Assembly: GCA_002633005.1 (NCBI GenBank)
Contig: NMRA01000113.1
Location: 750,556 to 812,555 of the forward strand
DNA length: 62,000 bases
Origin: Phoronis australis
Lineage: Eukaryota; Phoronida; Phoronidae
Direction of reading: 5' to 3'
Part shown: positions 32,201 to 35,514 of the stretch, one piece after another
Numbering within the stretch: the first letter of the stretch is position 1
Layout: each line of letters opens with the position of its first letter
Notes under the pieces: model-generated
Told to the model about the DNA's origin: nothing
The model's database searches: none
Seen by the model: the letters and a program-made list of their open reading frames with translations, nothing else
Position numbers and translations under genes: made by a program

Positions 32201-33553
32201 CCACAAATTTAAAGTGTCTAGTGTAAAGCATTACAACTAACTCCTGTTTGTATTCCAACAGTCAGGCCAGATGTCAATATTTCTTTTGTTAATTACCTGG
32301 TTCAGTCTTTTGTCCAATGTCATGATGTATATGGCAATTATTTACCACCTGAATGATTGTATACATTAATGTAAGCATACAATTGAAGCCTAGATCAACT
32401 TTGGAGTTATAAAAGGCTTATAGTAACCTGGATCTCTGTAAAAATTAGTACTTTGCTAAATAATGTAACAGGTTTTGAAAAATATGGTTTCATAGGTTGT
32501 CAGTTAGTACTAATTATATTCTTGTTGAGCTGTAACCATAGGTGTTGAAGGTGGCCAGTTACCTTAATAGAGCTAAAATGAGACAATCTGTGAAAACCAA
32601 GAAGGGAATTCTACCTCTGCTCACTTCTAAGGTGGGAGTTATGAGCTGAGTTGCCATGGGAGCAGACATTAATTGTCAAAGTTTACCTTCTACTGAACAT
32701 GGCTATTTAGTGACATTCAACTACATTCCTTTCAGTTTCTCATGATAGTTTTGTATACACATTGATTATTCGACTTGATGTTCATTCTTTGACAAAGTCA
32801 GTCACACTACTCAGTTTAATTATTTAGACTTGTCTGTGGATAAGTGTAATGTCCCATAGTTTATGCCTCAAGTTTTGCGTTTTACATAGATTTGCTTCTA
32901 TTGTTTTGAAGATTTAATAGGGTTCCGAATCCAACATTTTTGTGACGAATTTCAACAATCTTATTACCTTAAGTTCATTTGCAAGTGTGTGTAATTGTGC
33001 AATGGAAAATTTCATTTGTTGTATAAATTAAGCATACCGACTGTATTTTCATTGTATGTCATGGCAATGAATTGTACCCGTTGTCAGGGTGCTACTGGAG
33101 AGATTATTAATATTTGTGGATTTATGCTCCAGTGCTAATGTAACAGATGATATTAATCTTTTTCAGTCTTGGGGTTCTGGAATTGCAATCTTATGGCTTC
33201 ACCATTTTTGTGCAGATTTTTAAAAGCTTTATAACAGAGGCTGTTATTCACTCAAAGCCATTGGTTTAATGTGTTGTCCTTAACTACATTTCAGAATCAT
33301 TGGCTTGTATGTGTCGCTGGTATTTGTCGTGGGCCGATTCGTGCGGACCATCACTATGGGCCAACATGCTTACGTCATGTTTGAAGAGCTGCCATGTGTT
33401 GATCGTATCTTCAGTTTGTGTCGGAAAATCTACTTTGTGCGTGAAAACCGCGAGTTCCAGCTGGAGGAAGACTTGTACGCCAAGTTAGTCTACTTGTATA
33501 GGTCGCCACAGATGTTGATCAAGTGGACTTGTGCTAAGGAGAAACAAGAGTGA
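2049..33553 (+). CDS. Piezo: Piezo mechanosensitive ion channel, C-terminal part of gene (spliced, 5' end outside window)
   Basis: PIEZO proteins are trimeric, mechanically gated cation channels of the plasma membrane. I joined exons by eye from GT-AG sites and matching phases: 2049-2215, 4328-4455, 5312-5450, 5863-6009, 6165-6328, 6520-6590, 6916-7020, (7494-7514), 9055-9307, 9436-9624, 11027-11116, 12144-12295, 15916-16069, 17111-17155, 19027-19193, 19745-19903, 20081-20228, 20441-20626, 20926-21033, 24418-24593, 26813-26929, 27566-27639, 27814-27973, then 31659-31923 or 33295-33553. This gives about 1,120 codons; vertebrate PIEZO1 is about 2,500, so the N-terminal blades lie upstream of the window. 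Recognisable landmarks, in order, are the coiled-coil region, late transmembrane units (HTELLCYF, VPRPAKAFW), the anchor motif PFLLELRALMDW, the outer helix, the cap (WGISPP, EWWEI, FLAGYG), the inner helix and a C-terminal domain with MFEELPCVDR and YRSP. All joins keep one open frame. Confidence 0.96.
3640..3930 (+). repeat. Diverged 70-85 bp tandem repeat, about 4 copies, in intron
   Basis: Four imperfect units share GACCTG/GACTTGCC, a TAAAG(A)GAA segment and a GGAGAC-x-GGTTGTTT core with phrases such as ACATGTTCACACCT and ATATGTTCATACCT. Divergence between copies is high, so the array is old. The rest of the 2.1-kb intron (2216-4327) holds nothing else I recognise. Confidence 0.6.
4328..4455 (+). 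CDS. Piezo: Piezo exon: acidic cytoplasmic linker
   Basis: The acceptor is CTTATTTAG and the donor CAGGTGAGG. It enters with two bases that complete a codon and ends in phase 0. It reads SGGAYMFEDDSDEEESVSVF, then ERMDRHVESPDSDKPMGPIQ. The hydrophobic YMFE followed by an acidic run is where PIEZO proteins carry SGDYYLFE-like sequence after the coiled coil. Confidence 0.88.
5312..5450 (+). CDS. Piezo: Piezo exon: LLN...GGTKKAL linker
   Basis: The acceptor is TCTCTGTAG and the donor GTACGT. It starts in phase 0 and ends with one extra base. It reads LLNAVMEGGTKKALLEHQAR, then a Ser/Thr/Pro-rich tail (TSPTSPFTPTTPK). The LLN-x3-GGTKKAL block is typical of PIEZO. The Pro/Thr tail is a disordered cytoplasmic loop and the part most likely to vary between species. 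Confidence 0.88.
5863..6009 (+). CDS. Piezo: Piezo exon: acidic disordered loop
   Basis: The acceptor is TGTGTCCAG and the donor GTGAAG. Entry and exit phases fit the neighbouring exons. It is Asp/Glu/Val-rich (for example GERDLEEVEIKDTDGVEE) and has no membrane segment. The assignment rests on splice phase and position rather than on conserved residues. Confidence 0.78.
6165..6328 (+). CDS. Piezo: Piezo exon: blade helix unit
   Basis: The acceptor is GTTTTCCAG and the donor GTAAGT. It ends in phase 0. It reads CCERITDFFRLVWAIICSLV, then DSGIRLMNKISQDYRLVAKIL. An amphipathic or membrane helix followed by a charged helix matches the FLW...FLDSTIEWLN...SREY block of PIEZO proteins. Confidence 0.88.
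6520..6590 (+). CDS. Piezo: Piezo exon: short linker with tandem donors
   Basis: The acceptor is CGCTTTCAG. Two donors lie 6 nt apart (GTGGTG at 6585 and GTAAAC at 6591). Both leave the same phase, so use of either adds or removes two codons. It reads MQTAAPGANDVDRQELADSA and is hydrophilic. The assignment is by phase continuity between two firmer exons. Confidence 0.65.
6916..7020 (+). CDS. Piezo: Piezo exon: Asp/Ser-rich linker
   Basis: The acceptor is CCTCTAAAG and the donor GTACAT, weaker than most. It reads TEMTDVSININESGNDDSDD, then QVDRPSLLPLPRIS. The frame is open throughout and leaves two bases (AG), which fits both the possible microexon at 7494 and the exon at 9055. The exon is a disordered cytoplasmic loop. 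Confidence 0.7.
7494..7514 (+). CDS. Piezo: Possible 21-nt Piezo microexon
   Basis: A pyrimidine-rich tract ending TTCCCAG is followed by 21 bases and GTGTTT. If included it would add seven residues (about PQAQEAS) between the exons at 6916 and 9055 without changing the frame. Skipping it also keeps the frame, so the only support is splice-site shape and length. Confidence 0.25.
7690..7950 (+). repeat. Diverged fragment of the modular CTCF-like repeat
   Basis: The stretch has the phrases GATGGATTTCAATGAAACTTG, TTGGATTCGACATCC and CCCTGGTGGCCATTTTGT in the order found in the modular repeat at 17.8-18.6 and 28.3-30.2 kb. It is more diverged and shorter than those copies. Confidence 0.45.
8031..9045 (+). 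repeat. Dispersed repeat (copy 1), split by about 640 bp
   Basis: Two blocks here (8031-8235 and about 8880-9040) match, in order, one continuous block at 23821-24196. Shared phrases are CTCCTAACTATGCTAATGT, TTATTCCCCA, CAAAACTCGTTCT, TTTGGCAATTTTCAAC and CACAGAGATAAGG. The intervening 640 bp is absent from the other copy and is probably an insertion. The right end of this copy runs into the acceptor of the exon at 9055. Confidence 0.7.
8281..8314. repeat. Perfect 12-bp inverted repeat (hairpin)
   Basis: TTTGGTGACCTG and CAGGTCACCAAA are exact reverse complements separated by a 10-base A/T-rich loop. It lies inside the inserted segment that splits the dispersed repeat. It could be a foldback end or a palindromic protein site; nothing shows which. 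Confidence 0.8.
9055..9307 (+). CDS. Piezo: Piezo exon: HTELLCYF transmembrane unit
   Basis: The acceptor is TTTACTGCAG and the donor GTAAGT. It codes for 84 residues, including ERSRLYRFFKAVYYALVSH, TELLCYFAMIINQMFY, a hydrophobic helix (LLSLPLAIMVFFWGML) and SVPRPAKAFWVAVITYTE. The HTELLCYF and PRPxKxFW motifs are among the most conserved parts of PIEZO, so this exon identifies the gene firmly. Confidence 0.97.
9436..9624 (+). CDS. Piezo: Piezo exon: transmembrane unit after PRP motif
   Basis: The acceptor is TTATTTTCAG and the donor GTAAAA. It starts and ends in phase 0 and codes for 63 residues. It reads IIVVIKYFFQFEFWQ, then a loop, KLIGLEINYKYAMMDLVV and LVLVFLHRSLLK. These correspond to the KYLFQFxFx and LG-x-E...DL...LFFHRS segments of the family. 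Confidence 0.96.
9816..9946 (+). repeat. 131-bp segment duplicated across an N gap (copy 1)
   Basis: This segment recurs at 10407-10537, directly after a single N at 10406, with about two base differences. The join at an N and the allele-like divergence suggest an assembly duplication rather than a genomic repeat. Confidence 0.75.
10406..10537 (+). other. Single-N assembly gap with duplicated flank (copy 2)
   Basis: One N at 10406 is followed at once by a near-copy of 9816-9946. The pattern is repeated independently at 35426. A scaffold join between two haplotypes of the same intron is the simplest explanation. Intron length here is therefore unreliable. Confidence 0.75.
11027..11116 (+). 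CDS. Piezo: Piezo exon: GLW segment
   Basis: The acceptor is TTATTGTCAG and the donor GTGAGT. It codes for 30 residues in phase 0, beginning RHGLWKDADEIENDI and ending SRPSSPIL. The GLW motif following the HRS helix is typical of PIEZO (YGLWDHE in vertebrates). Confidence 0.93.
12144..12295 (+). CDS. Piezo: Piezo exon: hydrophilic cytoplasmic loop
   Basis: The acceptor is CATAACAG and the donor GTAAGT. It enters in phase 0 and leaves two bases. It is Asp/Ser/Gln-rich (DRDFAVDSTDSQLSLGADA) and ends in a basic ATKRAK. It is poorly conserved but fits the linker between the GLW segment and the next membrane unit. Confidence 0.85.
12563..13259. mobile_element. Possible MITE with GCGTATGGGATAAA ends
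   Basis: TTTATCCCATACGC at 12563-12576 is the reverse complement of GCGTATGGGATAAA at 13246-13259, giving a candidate non-coding element of about 0.7 kb. The right end is present three times because it is included in a 54-bp tandem repeat. No clear target-site duplication was found. Confidence 0.4.
13096..13259 (+). repeat. 54-bp tandem repeat, 3 copies
   Basis: The unit starts AAAGCAATATCAAATGG and ends ACGCGTATGGGATA. It starts at 13096, 13150 and 13204. The third copy differs by about two bases. Each copy contains the inverted-repeat end seen at 12563. Confidence 0.95.
13260..14736. other. Intron sequence, nothing recognised
   Basis: This is AT-rich intron between the Piezo exons at 12295 and 15916. 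I see no exon-like splice pairs with matching phase, no long ORF and no clear repeat. Confidence 0.6.
14737..15075 (+). repeat. Diverged copy of the modular CTCF-like repeat
   Basis: The order of phrases (TTTTCAGACGGATCCAAC, GCCCTCCTGTGACAATTTT, CTGTATCTTCAGAG, TTTTCATGGAATTTG, GTGGATTCAATGTA, AGGATGATTGTGAAAATTG) follows a module of the repeats at 17.8-18.6 and 28.3-30.2 kb. An accidental 138-codon ORF crosses it; I do not regard that as a gene. Confidence 0.65.
15300..15540 (+). repeat. About 47-bp intron minisatellite
   Basis: GGGTACACATACCCCAGTATGT occurs at about 15427 and again 47 bp later, with CTGTTCCTTGTTTGCAG between. More diverged units (CTTGTTTGTGACACAGG..., CTTAGTATG) lie to the left. 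The unit has a pyrimidine-rich TTTGCAG, so each copy resembles a splice acceptor. Confidence 0.6.
15916..16069 (+). CDS. Piezo: Piezo exon: TDVYAYMF transmembrane unit
   Basis: The acceptor is GTTGTCAG and the donor GTACGT after GFGPA. It reads VRDWTSPFKTFYRQLTREDY, then NTTTDVYAYMFFCDFINFF and IVVFGYWGFG. It matches the F-x-R-L...TDVYALMF...FIxxFGxWxFG block of PIEZO. It ends in phase 0. Confidence 0.96.
16380..16690 (+). repeat. Minisatellite with 47-bp and 70-bp unit versions
   Basis: Units built on TTCTATTGCGCCCCCTTTAG start at 16380, 16427 and 16474 (47-bp spacing), then at 16544 and 16614 (70-bp spacing). The longer unit gains about 23 bp containing TGTAATTTAAAGGGAA. Two unit lengths in one array suggest a second round of expansion from an enlarged unit. 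Confidence 0.93.
17111..17155 (+). CDS. Piezo: Piezo 45-nt exon
   Basis: The acceptor is GTATTCTAG and the donor GTAAGT. It codes for 15 residues, EDQFGDFRRYVAENR, in phase 0 on both sides. It sits where PIEZO has the short cytoplasmic loop before the VP-x-F helix. Skipping it would keep the frame, so it is a possible cassette exon. Confidence 0.85.
17826..18605 (+). repeat. Modular repeat, short full-length-like copy
   Basis: It opens with an A/T palindrome (CACATATTTATATAATATGTG) and GCCGTCATCCCTGTCC, and ends with ACACCCCTGGAAGCATACCG and GCATTCGTGGGCACATTTTA. In between are modules that each carry (T/A)CTAGTGG(C/A)CATTTT or a similar box, a GATGGATTCGAC phrase, a TCTATCTCCAAA phrase and TTCATGAAATTTGG-like text. 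The box at 18506-18519 (GCGCCATCTAGTGG) is close to a CTCF core on the minus strand. It is non-coding. Confidence 0.85.
19027..19193 (+). CDS. Piezo: Piezo exon: paired transmembrane helices, DRALYLKK
   Basis: The acceptor is CTGTTTCCAG and the donor GTAAAC. It reads IPVPFLIVLVLQFALIII, then DRALYLKKNVTGKFIFHI and AVIIIVHVWVFFILPIVTGR. The DRALYLRK and HxWxFFxLP motifs are diagnostic of PIEZO. It leaves two bases. Confidence 0.97.
19313..19352 (+). repeat. CA-rich microsatellite
   Basis: An imperfect (CA)n/(CACG)n tract in the intron after exon 19027-19193. It is a simple sequence with no other signal. Confidence 0.85.
19598..19641 (+). repeat. Short GGGTGCTTGCACT tandem repeat
   Basis: A GGGTGCTTGCACTG-like unit of about 15-16 bp occurs three times in a row in the intron. 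Confidence 0.8.
19745..19903 (+). CDS. Piezo: Piezo exon: QIRCGYPTR anchor region
   Basis: The acceptor is CTGTTTACAG and the donor GTGAGT. It reads STPVIIWYFIKCIYLALSA, then TQIRCGYPTRVLGNFLTNN and FNYLNLVLFKG. The QIRCGYPTRILGNFLT block is nearly invariant in PIEZO channels and lies at the start of the anchor, next to the pore. Confidence 0.98.
20081..20228 (+). CDS. Piezo: Piezo exon: anchor with PF-x2-E-x6-W motif
   Basis: The acceptor is GGGTTACAG and the donor GTGAGA. It reads GFLVIPFLLELRALMDWMW, then TDTTLALSSWLQMEDIFSNV. PFLLELRALMDW is an exact PF-x2-E-x6-W motif, a signature of PIEZO needed for channel function in studied members. It ends in phase 0. Confidence 0.98.
20441..20626 (+). 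CDS. Piezo: Piezo exon: outer pore helix and cap entry
   Basis: The acceptor is TGGTGTTTCAG and the donor GTAATG. A basic segment (YPTPRGQPRRAIVKYG) leads into the outer helix (GGLVLFLVVFIIWFPLLLF) and then into the extracellular start of the cap (PIECSVDISVAGYQ). It codes for 62 residues in phase 0. Confidence 0.97.
20720..20925 (+). repeat. Loose tandem repeat of an acceptor region
   Basis: Five or six imperfect units of about 25-40 bp (TAGCTGTCTGTTACAAGT, GTCATTTTTTAGCTGTC, CATTCACAAGTGTC) lead up to the real acceptor (TATCATTTTTTACCAG). Several units contain a pyrimidine run followed by TTAG or TAG, so the acceptor neighbourhood itself appears to have been reiterated. Confidence 0.6.
20926..21033 (+). 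CDS. Piezo: Piezo exon: cap domain, first part
   Basis: The acceptor is TTTTACCAG and the donor GTGAGC. It codes for 36 residues in phase 0, reading PLFTRVTMAGDITTYTTKQY, then QDLQNKVTSLSTPADV. It corresponds to the PLFTMSAQ-like entry to the extracellular cap, the domain that sits over the pore. Confidence 0.93.
21034..22700. other. Intron sequence, nothing firmly recognised
   Basis: This is the first half of a 3.4-kb intron. A short GC-rich stretch at about 22089-22130 follows an AG and would read about 14 codons to a stop. I could not link it to any family or to the Piezo frame. No clear repeat was seen. Confidence 0.5.
22640..22730 (-). pseudogene. Possible second half of THAP-like domain
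   Basis: After a candidate 93-nt intron (22731-22823), the minus strand stays open and reads NPTRDVFVGCELL and then SG. This resembles the NPT-x-DVFVC-x-x-HF-x-SG end of some THAP domains, but the Cys and His ligands are out of register. It is either decayed or my acceptor choice is wrong. Confidence 0.3.
22824..23033 (-). CDS. THAP-like zinc-finger exon, antisense in Piezo intron
   Basis: The minus strand codes for LYCGVSVLACLNYEAAKK, then AGISFFRLPREPEMLSKWL and AVVKN, followed directly by a GTAAGG donor (just below 22824). Spaced Cys residues, then GxSFFRxPxxPExxxKWL, is the first half of a THAP domain, a C2CH zinc-dependent DNA-binding fold found in P-element-type transposases and host proteins. 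The donor falls where THAP genes often have an intron. The start Met at 23033 is uncertain; the 20-odd residues before YCGV are not typical. It may be an exapted or dead transposon exon. Confidence 0.5.
23587..23790 (+). pseudogene. Remnant resembling SNSLRKHL...L recombinase-like domain
   Basis: The + strand reads NPVELATSNSLRKHL, then QVVLEPQGLTIGHMQQLAF. I recognise the shape TS-x-x-LRKH-x-A...L-x-L-x-x-x-x-x-x-QLA-x-F from the C-terminal part of proteins encoded by invertebrate mobile elements with a tyrosine-recombinase-like fold, but the downstream GHD...H...Y part is missing. The call rests on shape alone. Confidence 0.25.
23821..24196 (+). repeat. Dispersed repeat (copy 2)
   Basis: This is the continuous counterpart of the split copy at 8031-9045. 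It shares CTCCTAACTATGCTAATGT at the left and CACAGAGATAAGG near the right end. It lies about 220 bp before the Piezo exon at 24418. The similar placement, shortly upstream of a Piezo exon in two introns, may be chance. Confidence 0.75.
24418..24593 (+). CDS. Piezo: Piezo exon: cap domain, WGISPP
   Basis: The acceptor is CTTGATACAG and the donor GTGATC, which is weak. It reads ARAKSFLSTYEARDTVLIRM, then NGNSTAVWGISPPAELQLKL and DMADSNKRMQFLVDLSFTR. The W-x-ISPP motif and the following strand pattern match the PIEZO cap. It leaves two bases (AG). Confidence 0.96.
24594..26812. other. Intron, no gene; includes a G-rich tract
   Basis: This is a 2.2-kb intron. The only notable feature is a G11 run and further G-runs at 25721-25747, directly followed by C6. 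ORFs on both strands around 25.6-26.0 kb are short and unrecognised. Confidence 0.6.
26813..26929 (+). CDS. Piezo: Piezo exon: cap domain
   Basis: The acceptor is TTCTTTGCAG and the donor GTAAGT. It reads KQEPGLTQTTTRVQLSVDIN, then EERRKIFFDLLNRTSKDSV. It corresponds to the strand-helix part of the cap before the conserved IP...F segment. Its last 32 bases plus the donor are the founding copy of the 38-bp array that follows. Confidence 0.93.
26898..27360 (+). repeat. 38-bp tandem array founded on an exon end and its splice donor
   Basis: The last 32 bases of the Piezo exon plus the first 6 intron bases (GATCTGTTGAATAGAACA... to GTGTAAGT) are followed by seven clear copies starting at 26936, 26975, 27013, 27051, 27089, 27127 and 27165, then degenerate copies to about 27360. 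Spacing is 38 bp (39 once). Copies 4 to 6 keep GTGTAAGC and copy 7 GTGTAAGG, so several potential donors lie in series. Reading past the true donor meets TAA at once. Confidence 0.95.
27566..27639 (+). CDS. Piezo: Piezo exon: cap domain, short
   Basis: The acceptor is GTGTTGCAG and the donor GTAAGT. It reads NITDLIPQFIQIPVSNVPVN, then ASNQ. The ...IP...I-x-P...P pattern matches the PIEZO cap segment with PxxFPKYI-like sequence. It leaves one base. Confidence 0.9.
27722..27813 (+). repeat. 28-bp triplication of a pyrimidine-AG acceptor
   Basis: Three copies of a 28-bp unit containing TTTTTCTTACTCAG end at AGs 27736, 27764 and 27792, just before the true acceptor (AG at 27813). Use of the AG at 27792 would add exactly 21 open nucleotides (SCAVVFS-like residues) to the next exon. 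The other two shift the frame. Confidence 0.93.
27814..27973 (+). CDS. Piezo: Piezo exon: end of cap, EWWEI and FLAGYG
   Basis: The acceptor is GTTTTCAG and the donor GTAAGT. It reads RIERDQSITLNLKQQQGLEW, then WEIRTDESIPSFEFTAFSDR and IAPGALVFLAGYG. The EWW and FSD-x-(V/I)-xP-x-x-L-x-FLAGYG motifs close the PIEZO cap just before the inner helix. It leaves two bases (GG), matched by both downstream terminal exons. Confidence 0.98.
27974..28115 (+). repeat. 53-bp tandem repeat starting at a splice donor
   Basis: The intron's first bases (GTAAGTAGAAACACTAAGTAC) recur at 28027 and 28080 as ATAAGTAGACACAC and GTAAGTAGACACAC, with nearly identical text between them. The third copy is partial and restores a GTAAGT donor. 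Confidence 0.93.
28277..30215 (+). repeat. Modular CTCF-like repeat, long multi-module copy
   Basis: At least five or six modules follow one another, each with a GATGGATT(C/T)GA phrase, a CTCTATCTCC phrase, AAATTTGG(C/A)AAATA and a (C/T)CTAGTGGC box. Boxes include GCGCCACCTAGTGG at 28531, TCCCTAGTGGCA near 28821 and CACCATCTAGTGGCC near 28965. The right end (ACACCCCTAGAAGTACAGTG then GCATTCATGGGCGCATTT) matches the copy at 17.8-18.6 kb. The left terminus is missing. Antisense and sense ORFs inside are accidental. Confidence 0.85.
30208..30480 (-). pseudogene. Retroelement gag-like fragment, frameshifted
   Basis: The minus strand, read in two frames, gives short blocks such as LKSDDGLARLIAYFDIKLG and then FEECERADGQAISQFIS. 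This pattern (acidic helix, LI-x-YFD-x-K(L/F)G, FEEFE-x-x-R...D-x-x-(M/I)-x-x-FIS-x-(F/Y)D-x-K) is one I know from gag-like proteins of invertebrate retroelements. One frameshift separates the blocks. No reverse transcriptase is nearby, so only a fragment remains, at the right edge of the modular repeat. Confidence 0.5.
31010..31330 (+). repeat. About 160-bp tandem duplication in intron
   Basis: GAAATAAGGTATGTGTATAAATCT near 31014 and GAAATTTGTTATGTGTATAGATCT near 31174 begin two related blocks that both continue through a TTTTCACTCC/CATTGTATTGG region to GTTCT(C/T)GAG(T/A)(T/G)ATT and AAAATT. Divergence is high. The style is similar to the modular repeat, but the CTAGTGG box is absent. Confidence 0.5.
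31659..31923 (+). CDS. Piezo: Piezo alternative terminal exon A (variant pore)
   Basis: The acceptor is CCTTCTTTCAG. It takes the same two leftover bases as exon B, so FLAGYG continues as GIVGLYVSLILVASRMLR (inner helix). It then has HSIMFKELPVPDRVYSLC, an amphipathic helix (ELREHHLEEQLFAQLLYIY) and RSPDTLIYISRERPELRTS, ending with TAA. It is intact, with 88 codons, no frameshift and a good acceptor. It is about half identical to exon B over the aligned part. At positions where B and other PIEZOs have FEELPCVD and IKWT, A has FKELPVPD and IYIS. No AATAAA lies between its stop and exon B, so it might end at a variant signal or be spliced in some other way. Confidence 0.88.
31924..33294. other. 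Between the two terminal exons, nothing recognised
   Basis: Past the TAA of exon A there is no canonical AATAAA. TATAAA variants occur near 32408 and 33019. No repeat or ORF is convincing. The stretch would be the 3' UTR of form A, and intron for form B. Confidence 0.55.
33295..33553 (+). CDS. Piezo: Piezo terminal exon B (conventional pore)
   Basis: The acceptor is CTACATTTCAG. It continues FLAGYG with GIIGLYVSLVFVVGRFVR (inner helix), then YVMFEELPCVDRIFSLC, ENREFQLEEDLYAKLVYLY and RSPQMLIKWTCAKEKQE, ending with TGA. MFEELPCVDRI and LEE-x-LYAKL-x-x-LYRSP-x-x-(M/L)IKWT are the family's standard C-terminus, which lines the lower pore and its cytosolic constriction. It is 86 codons long, the normal size. 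Confidence 0.97.
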
Positions 33554-35109
33554 ATAGCTGCCTGAATGTAAAATATTATGTGTCTGTAAGAAATTTACAG
33601 TGGCAGTGATGCTAGTTCATCTACCACATTGTTTGAAGCTTACATTTGAGCCCAGGGTTTGAATATGTGCAGGTGTAGCTTCATTTGTTGGTGTGTTACT
33701 GGGAACAGTTCAGTGAGGATTTACTCTTTTATATTGTGGCATTGACAAATTAACATTTGGGGATAAGCTTGTTCCATATTTATATATGAATTGTATTACT
33801 GAATCAGTTGCTTAACAATTGACTACTAACTATAAATGAATGTGGGTACTTATACCTTAGGTAATATTGAGACATTTGGTCAATAATTGATCACTAACAA
33901 GTAATAGGGGTAGTTAATTGTTCAAGTAATGGGTACACCAAGTGGTGGCTGATTACGAAAGGGTTCATTTTGTAATCCTTGGCATTAAATGTGGAATTCA
34001 TTGCTCTACTAGCAGCGCTTCATTTAAATTTTAGGAATTGTCATGGTCATTCAGTAAACAATTACTGGTGTTATTTTGAGTTGTATTCAACAAAATCATT
34101 ACTGAGATATTTCAATGCATGCTAGTTGTCTGTGAAGCAAACTAGAAAGTGTTTTTGATATTCTCCTGAAGATTTTATTGCATATTTATTTAATAATTCT
34201 GTCCTCTGATTGTCAAAATAACTTCCGTTATGAAGTGATGTCGATTGGCCAACCGTGGAATATCACTTTTCATTCATGCCGCTCTGATGTCAGAGGTCAC
34301 CATTGGTGACCTGACCAATTACAGTTGTACATTCCTTGTTATTAGCTTTTATTTTACAACAATCATGGAGTAGTAAAGGTAGAATAACCGAGATATGCTT
34401 TGAGGTGATAACAAGCCTTTCATCAAAGATATAGTATACATCTTTGCTTTCTTACCAGTCATACTGTTTAATCAACATTTTCCACTAACACCGAGTGCTA
34501 CCAGCTGATGTCAGTTGCTAGGCTGAAGTGCATGTTACTTGTGAATATCATTTTGCTATATCACGTTTTCATGTCTCCGTGGGACTGGTGCAGTAATTTC
34601 TGTAAACCTGCTACTTTTTCTGTTATCAATTTTGTTTTGAAGTATACTGCACAGATTACTGAGAATAGAACAAGTATCATATGGTGGCCATTCTTGTTTA
34701 TATTTTTGGTCTTGACACAAAAATTACCTGGAGCCACTTCAGGTCTCCAGTCAATACAAACATTACCTCGGGTCAATGTGAAAAACAGCTGTGCCATGTT
34801 GAGAGGAACACGTTTCATGTCTCTAGATATGTTGAATAAAATATCACGTAATCCCGAGACAGGTGGTACGAGTGATTCGTACATATTGAAATACACCCTT
34901 AGTCTTTTTAATGAACAACTTGAGTTTCGTTTCTGCCATTGGATGACCAACAAATTGAGCAATGTCATTTTTGGGTTATTGGGGAGTTAATTGGTTTTTA
35001 TGTAGTCTTTGCCATTGCAGAGTACCAGTGTTCTTTTTTTGCCTGGATATTGTCATGGTTACCACATCTGTGTGACCAGGAATGCCTGTGTTCTACTCTA
35101 CTGTTTTTG
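33554..35109 (+). other. Piezo 3' UTR and beyond
   Basis: This is AT-rich non-coding sequence after the exon B stop. Possible polyadenylation signals are ATTAAA at 33984-33989 and AATAAA at 34835-34840. A 160-codon ORF at 34508-34990 and its 135-codon antisense shadow match nothing I know and have no splice context. Confidence 0.5.
34835..34840 (+). terminator. Candidate AATAAA poly(A) signal for Piezo
   Basis: This is the first canonical AATAAA I find after the exon B stop codon. It would give a 3' UTR of about 1.3 kb. The earlier ATTAAA at 33984 is an alternative. Confidence 0.25.
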
Positions 35110-35197
35110 TCCAGTTACTCTCTTTAATTCTAGTACCCAGTGTTCATACATTGGCAAGACCTAACAAACCTGATTTATAGTATTGGACCTCCTTCAC

Positions 35198-35425
35198 TCA
35201 ATAGGAATATCGATCTGCGCCTCGATTTGGTGTTAGATGTCTTTTCCAGCAGCTTCGAGTATGGCTGTGAAGCCCAATGCGGGAAAGGCAGACCTTTCCG
35301 CAGTCACTACAATTGTTTACTTCCGAAGCCTTTCCTGGGAACAAGTGAACCACAAGGCAGTAGTTATTTTCTGTAGGGGTTGCCTCCCTTAGCTTTCGCC
35401 CAAACGGAACTGACGCCCAAGGCAC
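35198..35425 (-). pseudogene. LINE ORF2 C-terminal zinc-finger fragment (copy 1)
   Basis: The minus strand codes for NNCSDCGKVCLSRIGLHSHT then RSC and a basic tail. The pattern C-x2-C-x4-C-x-SRIGL-x-SH-x3-C is the zinc-binding motif found after the reverse transcriptase of several invertebrate non-LTR retrotransposons. No reverse transcriptase precedes it here, so it is a 3' fragment. Confidence 0.6.
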
Positions 35426-35514
35426 NTCCAGTTACTCTCTTTAATTCTAGTACCCAGTGTTCATACATTGGCAAGACCTAACAAACCTGATTTATAGTAT
35501 TGGACCTCCTTCAC

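Noticed and set aside
34508-34990. 160-codon ORF with a 135-codon antisense partner
   Set aside because: No known motifs, no splice context, and it lies in probable 3' UTR. Overlapping open frames on both strands point to chance.
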